Origin: Clostridiales bacterium
Lineage (GTDB): Bacteria > Bacillota > Clostridia > Lachnospirales > WQUN01
Assembly: GCA_031269415.1 (NCBI GenBank)
Contig: JAISZF010000214.1
Location: forward strand, 1 to 8,544
DNA: 8,544 nt
Reading direction: 5' to 3'
A program made the translations under genes and the position numbers. Below, in pieces: positions 1-5,991 of this stretch (within the stretch, counting starts at the first letter, position 1; the number at the start of each line of letters is the position of its first letter). The notes below the pieces were generated by a model that searched no databases, had not been told where the DNA came from, and saw only the letters and a list, made by a program, of their open reading frames with translations.

Positions 1-54
1 TAGAGCATCCGGCTCATAACCGGGCGGTCCCGGGTTCGAGTCCCTGAGGGCCCA
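1..54 (+). tRNA. tRNA-Met (anticodon CAT), 3' part only
   Basis: The window opens inside the D arm of a tRNA. The anticodon stem (8-12 with 20-24) encloses a seven-base loop with anticodon CAT at 15-17. The T loop TTCGAGT is at 35-41, and the acceptor 3' strand plus discriminator A end at 54. CCA is not encoded. The anticodon and the AGGGCCCA end fit an elongator methionine tRNA, although CAT-anticodon tRNAs can also be initiator or lysidine-modified Ile tRNAs. One T-stem pair (C31 against T45) is mismatched. The 5' half lies outside the window. Confidence 0.9.
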
Positions 55-121
55 TTAATTTACACCGAGAATAAGCCATTTCTTGGACAAGCACGAACAA
101 GTTTTAAACCAGCAAAACCAG

Positions 122-154
122 TTGACTAGAGTATAATAGTCAGATTCTAGTCAA
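122..154. repeat. perfect 9-bp inverted repeat
   Basis: TTGACTAGA (122-130) is matched exactly by its reverse complement TCTAGTCAA (146-154) across a 15-base spacer. The spacer contains TATAAT (132-137) and a third partial copy, TAGTC (137-141), that can pair with GACTA (124-128), so two alternative foldings are possible. It lies in the gap between the tRNA and the terminator hairpin. It could be a protein-binding site or a remnant end of a mobile element. No function is assigned. Confidence 0.5.
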
Positions 155-175
155 GAGCGAATAACTCGCACAATG

Positions 176-226
176 AAAAAAAAGGCCGGACAACCCTCAT
201 GGATTGTCCGGCCTTGTCCTTTTATT
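176..226. terminator. strong hairpin terminator, probably bidirectional
   Basis: A perfect 12-bp stem (182-193 with 204-215, AAGGCCGGACAA and its complement) closes a 10-base loop. On the minus strand it is followed by an unbroken T-run (the complement of the A-run 176-183), giving a textbook intrinsic terminator for the minus-strand nuclease remnant that ends at 300. On the plus strand it is followed by a weaker T-rich tract (216-226) and could also end the tRNA transcript. Confidence 0.88.
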
Positions 227-299
227 AAATAGTCTAAACACCAACACCATCCTCTTCACCATTTCAATCCATGCGCCTACATGAGACGCGACGTTAAAT

Positions 300-731
300 T
301 TACCGGTGTATACTTTCCACTTCCTCGCGTGTCAGCCCGGTTGCCGTGACAATCTGATCCGTTGACAAGTTCATAGTCAATAAGTTTTTCGCGATCTCAA
401 ATTGGTTTTGTTTTTTGCCGCGTCTTTCCGCGTCGCGCAAAAACATCTCCGCGTCCCGGCGCTCGTACAGCGCGCGGGCATAGTACACTATACGATTAAT
501 AAACTCCGGCGTGACGGAAAGCTGTATCTCGATATGTATAATCTTTTTGCTCTTAGTTTTCAGCTTAACATCTATTATCCCCAGCTTGTCGCCGGGATAC
601 TCCCGCAATAAAAGCGGGTCCAAAATCTCAAGCTCGCCGTAATCCTCCTCCGGCAAATCAATCGTCGACTTGAGGAAGCTCAGGAGGAACTCCGCGTTGC
701 GCTCATCGGCGAAGAACAAGTGGAAGATCAC
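300..731 (-). pseudogene. Rpn-family PD-(D/E)XK nuclease/transposase remnant, internally deleted
   Basis: The 143-residue open frame resembles Rpn-type recombination-promoting nucleases (PD-(D/E)XK transposase family). The N-terminal part carries the usual 'FFADERN...FLKS' and 'LLREYPGDKLGIIDVK' segments with candidate catalytic residues D54, E68 and Q70 (IEIQ). After 'RIVYYA' (about residue 85) the protein jumps directly to the family's charged C-terminal tail, ending in a small 'LSTDQIVTATGLTREEVE' helical motif. Full-length members are usually about 250-310 residues, so roughly half the protein is missing from the middle, apparently in frame. The only start available is a GTG at 731 with no Shine-Dalgarno sequence. 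Family-like sequence (LPVKND) continues upstream to about 750, where a TAG (753-755) closes the frame, so the normal start is lost as well. It is probably non-functional, although a promoter and terminator still flank it. Confidence 0.8.
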
Positions 732-742
732 ATCGTTCTTGA

Positions 743-759
743 CCGGTAGTGACTACCGG
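743..759. repeat. 17-bp perfect palindrome
   Basis: CCGGTAGT (743-750) and ACTACCGG (752-759) are exact reverse complements around a single central base. On the minus strand it lies just downstream of the predicted start of transcription of the nuclease remnant and just upstream of its reading frame, which is where an operator would sit. Its inner half also contains the TAG that closes the nuclease frame. It could be a repressor site, a target-site relic or chance. Confidence 0.5.
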
Positions 760-772
760 GTGATATACTTAC

Positions 773-801
773 GTTATATCATTAAACACAATTATACGCA
801 A
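773..801 (-). promoter_or_regulatory. predicted sigma-A promoter of the nuclease remnant
   Basis: Reading the minus strand, TTGCGT (complement of 796-801) and TATAAC (complement of 773-778) are separated by exactly 17 bases. This matches 4 of 6 bases of the -35 and 5 of 6 of the -10 consensus. Transcription would begin near 766 and run through the palindrome at 743-759 into the nuclease remnant. Confidence 0.5.
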
Positions 802-829
802 GGGCGATACGCATAGAAATTGTACGGCA

Positions 830-1048
830 TTGCCCTTAGTCTTCATCACCTCAAAAATGTGGGTGCAGGACATGCGGAATTATGACATGGCCACGGCAGC
901 CATCGACGCTTCCATCGAAAAGCTCGGCGTTGACTATATTGACCTCTACTTGCTCCACCAAGCAATGAAGGATTACTTCAGCGCGTGGCGCGCCATGGAG
1001 GATGCCTACAGGGAGGGAAAGCTGCGCGCTATTGGTGTATGGACATAG
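830..1048 (+). pseudogene. aldo/keto reductase fragment
   Basis: A 72-residue frame from a TTG codon matches the central part of aldo/keto reductases of the 2,5-diketogluconate reductase type. It has 'ITSKMWVQD' with the catalytic-type lysine (K9), 'IEKLGVDYIDLYLLHQ' with the active-site histidine (H43), and 'WRAMEDAYREGKLRAIGV'. Intact enzymes are about 270-290 residues. Here roughly 75 N-terminal residues, including the catalytic Asp and Tyr region, and about 140 C-terminal residues with the NADPH-binding segments are absent. Homology stops abruptly at 'IGV', where the usual 'SNF' is replaced by 'WT' and a stop. No ribosome binding site precedes the TTG. It is a relic left after deletion or rearrangement and cannot be an active reductase. 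Confidence 0.8.
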
Positions 1049-1123
1049 AGGTGTTGTCGAATCGGCCGGTCTTGTTCGTAAAATCGGGAATAGCGTTGAC
1101 GCGGGCACAATGTACACGATTTG

Positions 1124-1152
1124 AAAATCCCTTGATTTCAAGGGATTTTTTT
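1124..1152. terminator. hairpin terminator between the reductase relic and the amidase
   Basis: An 11-bp perfect stem (AAAATCCCTTG at 1124-1134 with CAAGGGATTTT at 1139-1149) closes an ATTT tetraloop. On the plus strand the T-run continues to 1152, forming a typical intrinsic terminator. On the minus strand only four T residues follow, but it sits about 50 bases beyond the amidase stop and may end that transcript too. Confidence 0.75.
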
Positions 1153-1200
1153 GGTTTCGAGTGAGCGGTCGCATCCGATTCCGGCGTGATCGCGCCCTTC

Positions 1201-2670
1201 TCAACAAATAAGCAACAATAGCAGAAGCCACAATGTATCCTGACTGTATCCGGTTCCGGCGGCGGGATCCGCGATCTGGTTAACGGGCGCGTACGCGGCG
1301 GACGCCCGCCCCGTGTACGCAGCCGTCCCGGCGTAACCTTGAAATCCCGAGTAAGCCGACACAATGGTATCCCAGGTATTTTGCCCGATGATCCCATCCG
1401 CCGTCAGCCCGAACAGTCGTTGGAATTCCATAACCGCCCGCTGAGTCGCCGGGCCGAATTGCCCGTCAGCCGTCAGTCCCGGTATAGATGGATAATACCG
1501 CGAAATCGCGTTTAAATAACTCTGGATGATCTCCACATATTCGCCGCTTGCCCCAACGCGAATCAGGTAGCCGGGATACGCCGGATAATTCATTTCGGGC
1601 GGCTTGTTTTCGTTGCCGCTGTTCAGCATGCTGTAAACAGAGATAATTTTATCCCACGTATTTCTGCCTATCACTCCGTCCGCCGTCAGCCCGAACAGAC
1701 GCTGAAACTCAATTACAGCCTGCCGGGTGGCCTGCCCGAACTTTCCGTCGGCTGTCAGAATTGGTATAGACGGGTGCTCACGGGCGATCGCGTTCAAATA
1801 ATTCTGCATGATCAGCACATATTCGCCGCTGGAACCCACGTTGAGCGGATATCCGGGATAAGGCGGGTAATCCGCTCCGGGCGTTTCACCGGCTCCGCCG
1901 CTGTTGAGTGAGCTATGAACGGAGACGATCTTCTCCCAAGTACTCCTCCCGACGATTCCGTCCGTCGTCAATTCGAATAGCCGCTGAAACTCGATCACCG
2001 CCCGCTGTGTCGCGGGTCCGAATTCTCCGTCCGCGGTCAGCGCGGGGATGGAAGGGTAATACCCGGCAATGTCGTTCAGATAATTCTGAAGGCTCAGTAC
2101 GTAATCCCCAGCGGAACCCAGGCCGATCAGGTAACCGGGGTATGACGGATAATTCTGCCCTGGCGAGGCGGCGCCCGAATAATACATTCCAGTCAGATTT
2201 AAAAACCGCGCCCAGTTGACGCCCCACTCGCCCGCGCGGATCTCGTAAGGGCAGTCTTTTCCGCTCCAGACATTATGCTGAACCACGGCGTTCAGACTCA
2301 GTCCGTGCCTTTTCAACAGATCCGCTGTGAGCCGCGCCGCGTTGTCACATGCCTTCGGGAAATTAATCCGATCATTGGTGCAGATCTCAACGCCGATGGA
2401 ATTGCGATTGCCCGTGGTATTGGCGGTATGCCAGCACATGCGGCTGTCTTCAAAACTTTGCCACACCTCCGAAGCGTCAACGGTATAGTGCCATGACGTC
2501 GCCTGCCCGTCCGAGCCTCTGTAGAGATAATCCGCGTGATTCGCGGCGTTGGCGTACGAGGCGTAATTCCCTGTGTTATGTATTGTAATGTAGCTGATAG
2601 TATCCATGTAGCCGTTCGGATTGTTACTCAGTCCGAACGGGCACAGCTTTTGTTTTAATACATACGCCAT
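1201..2670 (-). CDS. N-acetylmuramoyl-L-alanine amidase with three peptidoglycan-binding repeats
   Basis: This 489-residue protein should cleave the amide bond between N-acetylmuramic acid and the stem peptide of peptidoglycan. Residues about 20-160 form an Amidase_2 (zinc amidase/PGRP-like) domain. The predicted zinc ligands are H31 ('ITIHNTGN'), H132 ('VVQHNVW') and C140 ('GKDCPYEIR'), with 'SWHY' (H61), 'CWHTAN' (H81) and 'SIGVEICTN' (E95) as further active-site motifs. Three PG_binding_1-type repeats follow (residues 173-266, 267-360 and 361-443), each with 'YPGY', 'LTADGxFG', 'AVxEFQRLF' and 'DGxxGxxTW'. The last 46 residues are an Ala/Gly/Tyr-rich linker ending in a short hydrophobic run and Cys. 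No signal peptide is visible, as in many phage-like or spore-related amidases. The ATG at 2670 is preferred over an upstream extension to 2787 because AGGAGGGG lies five bases before it. It is transcribed divergently from the glycosyltransferase genes. No holin lies nearby. Confidence 0.93.
   Translation of the reverse strand: MAYVLKQKLCPFGLSNNPNGYMDTISYITIHNTGNYASYANAANHADYLYRGSDGQATSWHYTVDASEVWQSFEDSRMCWHTANTTGNRNSIGVEICTNDRINFPKACDNAARLTADLLKRHGLSLNAVVQHNVWSGKDCPYEIRAGEWGVNWARFLNLTGMYYSGAASPGQNYPSYPGYLIGLGSAGDYVLSLQNYLNDIAGYYPSIPALTADGEFGPATQRAVIEFQRLFELTTDGIVGRSTWEKIVSVHSSLNSGGAGETPGADYPPYPGYPLNVGSSGEYVLIMQNYLNAIAREHPSIPILTADGKFGQATRQAVIEFQRLFGLTADGVIGRNTWDKIISVYSMLNSGNENKPPEMNYPAYPGYLIRVGASGEYVEIIQSYLNAISRYYPSIPGLTADGQFGPATQRAVMEFQRLFGLTADGIIGQNTWDTIVSAYSGFQGYAGTAAYTGRASAAYAPVNQIADPAAGTGYSQDTLWLLLLLLIC
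1342..2154 (-). repeat. three tandem 282-bp coding repeats (peptidoglycan-binding modules)
   Basis: Units lie at 1873-2154, 1591-1872 and 1342-1590, the last lacking its linker. The first tyrosine of the 'YPxYPGY' opening occurs at residues 174, 268 and 362 of the amidase, an exact 94-residue period. The units differ at many positions, including the linker (for example GGAGETPGAD against GNENKPPEMN), so this is an old but length-conserved duplication rather than a fresh one. Confidence 0.85.
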
Positions 2671-2675
2671 TATAT

Positions 2676-2683
2676 CCCCTCCT
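2676..2683 (-). promoter_or_regulatory. ribosome binding site of the amidase
   Basis: AGGAGGGG on the minus strand sits five bases upstream of the ATG at 2670. It decides the start against the longer open frame that reaches 2787. Confidence 0.85.
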
Positions 2684-2699
2684 AAAGATCTTACAACTA

Positions 2700-2708
2700 T
2701 ATCATATG
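2700..2708 (-). promoter_or_regulatory. possible -10 element of the amidase promoter (tentative sigma-K-like)
   Basis: CATATGATA on the minus strand fits the sporulation sigma-K -10 pattern CATAnnnTA and lies about 20 bases before the ribosome binding site. The expected AC dinucleotide is not found at the right -35 distance, and no good sigma-A -35 box pairs with the overlapping TATGAT or TATAGT. The promoter class is therefore unresolved. Confidence 0.2.
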
Positions 2709-2746
2709 ACGGAGGAGCGAAAGCGGCCCAACTGTTAATACCTCCC

Positions 2747-2775
2747 TTGCAAATAACCCCGCTAAAGCTTATAAT
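2747..2775 (+). promoter_or_regulatory. predicted sigma-A promoter of the glycosyltransferase operon
   Basis: TTGCAA (2747-2752) and a perfect TATAAT (2770-2775) are 17 bases apart. Transcription would start near 2782, giving a leader of about 25 bases with GAGGGG (2797-2802) five bases before the ATG at 2808. No terminator hairpin is visible from here to the end of the window, so this promoter could drive all five downstream genes. Confidence 0.75.
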
Positions 2776-2807
2776 ATTTACCAACACGTTAACACTGAGG
2801 GGACATC

Positions 2808-5800
2808 ATGCAAACTATATATTCCATAGCGGGATTGGCCGTCGCCGCAGCCGTTATATATAGCGTGCTTGGCTGTGACTGGCGCAAGATAAAAATCAGC
2901 CCCGTCTGGTTCATCATAATCCTCGGGCTGCTGGTTCGGTACGCGCTGATTGCCATAAACAGCGGATACGCTAAGGATATACTCCTGTTTCAAACGTGGG
3001 CGGACAGGCTGTATGAGGAAGGTTTCTCCAATTTTTACTATTCCGGCGAGTACGCGGATTATCCTCCGGGGTATTTGTATGTACTCTATACGCTTGGCGC
3101 GCTGCGCGCCGCGCTGAAATTATCGGACGGCGCGTCTATCGTTCTGCTTAAAACCCCGGCGATCATCTGTGATATCCTTACCTCATGCATGGTTTACCGG
3201 ATTGCCGCCCGGAAATGTAAAAAGCTTCCCGCTTTCTTTTTCGGCATGGCTTACGCCTTCAACCCGGCGGTTATCATGGATTCCGTGATATGGGGCCAGG
3301 TAGACTCGGTACATACCATGCTGCTGTTTTCGTCTATACTGGCTCTATCGGAAAAGCGCAGACTGTTCAGCTATATCTGCCTGGCTTTGGCTGTTTTGGT
3401 AAAACCTCAGTCTTTAGCGCTGTCGCCGATTTTCATATATGACGCCGTTACCGGCGTAATAAGGTCGGAGCGGCGTTCCAGAATTAAAACGGCGGCGATT
3501 ATCTGCTTTAAGGCTCTGGCCGCCGTATCGCTGGCCGCGGTTTTGTCGCTGCCGTTCACACGCGGCTATGACCTGTCGCGCATAATCGAGCTGTATATAT
3601 CCACCCTCGGGGCGTATCCGTACGCCAGCGTAAACGCGTATAATCTCTACGCCTACGCGGGCGCGAACTGGATGCCTGTTACCAATGAAATCTTTCCGGG
3701 CTTTACGTTTTCTCAATTAGGCTTTTACTGTTTAATATTAGTGTCTCTCTGCGGCGTATTTTTGCTGTTCCGAGGCAAAGGCAGGCAATCGAGCTGGTTT
3801 CTGAGCGCGGGCGCGCTCTTTGTCTTCACGTTTATGTTATCGGTCATGATGCATGAACGCTATCTTTACCCCGCGCTGGTGTTTCTGCTGACAGCCTGTA
3901 TCTACCGGCGGGACAAGCGGCTGATCATGTTTTATGTCGTCTATTCCGCCCTCTTCTTCGTAAACTGCGCGGACGTGCTGAAAATGATACAAAACGGAAA
4001 TAAGCTGGAATTAATAGAGGATTCCGCGCGGTTTGTGTCTCTGCTGAATATTGTATTTACAGCCGCTTTTGCCGTCATCGCGGTGATTATCAATACCAGG
4101 CCTTCCACGGATGAACGTCCGGATTTAATCATAATCATGCAAGAGGAGCCCGTCTATCCAAGTATATCAGGATCCGCGTCAAAACTGGGCTTAAAGGACT
4201 TTGCCGCTATATTCCCGCTGACTGTGATTTACGCCGCCGTGGCTTTCTACAATTTAGGCGACAGGGCGTCTCCACAGACCGCGTGGCGCGCGGAGTCCGG
4301 CCGATACGCCGAATTCGAGCTAAAAACCGACTCGGAGGTAAAGACTACTGCGTATCTGCTGGGCGTACGCAACGATAAACGTTTTAAGCTAGCCGTTTCG
4401 GACGACGGCAAGTCGTGGAGGGATGTAACCGAGATCAAGGGGGAAGCCGTATTCCGCTGGTTTATGGAAGAAACGGTTTTTTCGGAAAGATACGCCCGCG
4501 TAACCAGTCTGGACGATGATCTCTATATACAGGAACTGGCGTTTCTGGATAATGACGGCGCGGTAATTCCAATTTCCATCATTGGCAGCGGCCCGCCGGT
4601 TTCTGATCTACGAACGGACGATCGCGATAACGCGCCCCCAAGTGATCCGTTAATCTCAAGCGACCCGACATTTCTCCGCGACGAGCAGACCCTTGTGCCG
4701 GAAGCCGCCAGTTTTCTTAACGGTACTTATTTCGATGAAATCTATCACGCCCGCACCGCGTATGAATTCATCCACGGTCTTCAAGTGTATGAATGGACAC
4801 ATCCGCCGCTGGGGAAAGCTATAATCAGCGTCGGCGTTATGATATTCGGCATGACCCCCTTTGGCTGGAGGTTTGCCGGCACACTGTTCGGCGTGCTGAT
4901 GCTGCCGGTTGTATATATATTCGCCAAGAAGATGTTTCGCGGATCCGACTGGGCTTTTTTTGCCGCGTTCCTCTTCGCTGTCGACTTCATGCATTTCGCG
5001 CAGACACGTATCGCGACGATAGACGTTTTTGTAACGTTTTTTATTATCCTGATGTATATGTTCATCTACCTGTATTGCTCGCTGAATTTCTACGATTATC
5101 CGACGCGTAACAAATACAGGCACTCAGTGTTCCTGCGTTCGTTGGCGTATCTGCTGGGCTGCGGGATATTCACCGGGCTGGCCGCCGCGGCGAAGTGGGA
5201 AGGCGTTTACGCTATGCTGGGCTTGCCGGTTCTGTTTTTCCATACGCTGCGAGGGCGGTACCTGGAGTATAAAACGGCGCTCGCCGAAGGCAATTTCGAC
5301 GAAGACAACTGGAATCTAAAGTATTTCCCGGCGTACACGGCAATTACCTTGGCATGCTGTATTGTCTTTTTCATAGCGATACCCGCCGTCATATACGGGC
5401 TGTCATATATACCTTACCTGAGAACGCCCAACCAGAACGGCTTGGCGAGTATACTGAAGAATCAGACGAATATGTTCAATTACCACGCAAAACTGGAGTC
5501 TGACCACCCATACTCCTCGTATTGGTTTCAGTGGCCGCTGATGATGCGTCCGATATACTACTATTCCGGGCAGTTGAAGAACGGCCTGAATACGGGCATT
5601 ACATCCTTCGGCAGCCCCGCCGTCTGGTGGACCGGCATAGCCGCGGTTTTATACTGCGTCAGGGCCATATCGAAGCGTTTTGATAAGACATTGCTGTTTC
5701 TGCTGGTGGCGTACGCCTCTCAATATCTGCCGTGGGCGTTCATTACCCGCACAACTTATATCTATCACTACTTTCCAAGCGTACCGTTCATCATACTGAT

Positions 5801-5978
5801 GATCGCGTACCTGTTTAAACATTGGGCGGCGCCGCGCAAGCCCCTAGCCGTTGTCACGTATATGCTGGCCGCCCTGCTGCTGTTTATCGCGTTTTATCCC
5901 ACGTTGTCCGGGCTGCCCATACCGATGTGGTATGTGAATACCTTTTTAAGATGGATGCCGACGTGGAGTTTAAGCTGA
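2808..5978 (+). CDS. large bimodular GT-C membrane glycosyltransferase (Gpi18-like half + PMT half)
   Basis: This 1056-residue, highly hydrophobic protein appears to consist of two GT-C type transferases in one chain. Residues about 1-440 resemble Gpi18-like mannosyltransferases: D57 after the first helices ('DILLFQTWA'), 'ADYPPGYLYVLY' (83-94), 'WGQVDS' (162-167), 'VKPQ' and 'HERYLYP' (349-355). After a helix at about 465-482, residues about 484-590 form a soluble, beta-rich, discoidin (F5/8C)-like stretch with 'FKLAVSDDGKSWRDV', followed by an Asp/Ser/Pro-rich linker. Residues about 630-1056 match protein O-mannosyltransferase (PMT, GT39): 'FDEIYHA' with the D643/E644 motif, 'THPPLGK' (664-670), 'TRIATID' (733-739) and 'AKWEGVY' (795-801), then many membrane helices. 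Such enzymes transfer a sugar from a polyprenyl-phosphate donor to an acceptor outside the cell. The acceptor is unknown and mannose is not proven. The start is fixed by GAGGGG five bases before ATG. The GtrB gene starts 13 bases downstream. Confidence 0.88.
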   Translation: MQTIYSIAGLAVAAAVIYSVLGCDWRKIKISPVWFIIILGLLVRYALIAINSGYAKDILLFQTWADRLYEEGFSNFYYSGEYADYPPGYLYVLYTLGALRAALKLSDGASIVLLKTPAIICDILTSCMVYRIAARKCKKLPAFFFGMAYAFNPAVIMDSVIWGQVDSVHTMLLFSSILALSEKRRLFSYICLALAVLVKPQSLALSPIFIYDAVTGVIRSERRSRIKTAAIICFKALAAVSLAAVLSLPFTRGYDLSRIIELYISTLGAYPYASVNAYNLYAYAGANWMPVTNEIFPGFTFSQLGFYCLILVSLCGVFLLFRGKGRQSSWFLSAGALFVFTFMLSVMMHERYLYPALVFLLTACIYRRDKRLIMFYVVYSALFFVNCADVLKMIQNGNKLELIEDSARFVSLLNIVFTAAFAVIAVIINTRPSTDERPDLIIIMQEEPVYPSISGSASKLGLKDFAAIFPLTVIYAAVAFYNLGDRASPQTAWRAESGRYAEFELKTDSEVKTTAYLLGVRNDKRFKLAVSDDGKSWRDVTEIKGEAVFRWFMEETVFSERYARVTSLDDDLYIQELAFLDNDGAVIPISIIGSGPPVSDLRTDDRDNAPPSDPLISSDPTFLRDEQTLVPEAASFLNGTYFDEIYHARTAYEFIHGLQVYEWTHPPLGKAIISVGVMIFGMTPFGWRFAGTLFGVLMLPVVYIFAKKMFRGSDWAFFAAFLFAVDFMHFAQTRIATIDVFVTFFIILMYMFIYLYCSLNFYDYPTRNKYRHSVFLRSLAYLLGCGIFTGLAAAAKWEGVYAMLGLPVLFFHTLRGRYLEYKTALAEGNFDEDNWNLKYFPAYTAITLACCIVFFIAIPAVIYGLSYIPYLRTPNQNGLASILKNQTNMFNYHAKLESDHPYSSYWFQWPLMMRPIYYYSGQLKNGLNTGITSFGSPAVWWTGIAAVLYCVRAISKRFDKTLLFLLVAYASQYLPWAFITRTTYIYHYFPSVPFIILMIAYLFKHWAAPRKPLAVVTYMLAALLLFIAFYPTLSGLPIPMWYVNTFLRWMPTWSLS

Positions 5979-5991
5979 TAGGGGGTTCGAC

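Noticed and set aside
122..137. TTGACT and TATAAT as a promoter
   Set aside because: The two hexamers are only four bases apart, far short of the 16-18 required, and no alternative -35 box lies at the correct distance.
173..232. 19-codon ATG frame across the terminator hairpin
   Set aside because: It simply reads through the stem-loop, has no Shine-Dalgarno sequence, and the hairpin explains the sequence better.
800..837. Imperfect inverted repeat (AAGGGCGAT with ATTGCCCTT)
   Set aside because: It contains one G-T pair and a 20-base loop, has no T-run, and overlaps the predicted -35 region of the nuclease promoter. Support is too weak to call a terminator or mobile-element end.
1096..1124. 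TTGACG as a plus-strand -35 element
   Set aside because: No acceptable -10 lies 16-18 bases downstream, and a terminator follows immediately.
1029..1397. Minus-strand frame (122 codons) overlapping the amidase end
   Set aside because: Its beginning lies in another frame of the amidase gene, no motif is recognised, and no ribosome binding site is present.
2671..2787. Upstream extension of the amidase by 39 residues
   Set aside because: The extra residues resemble no domain or signal peptide, and a near-ideal ribosome binding site lies just before the internal ATG at 2670.
4656..5123. Minus-strand frame of 155 codons inside the large glycosyltransferase gene
   Set aside because: It is a shadow of the PMT-half coding sequence and has no family resemblance.
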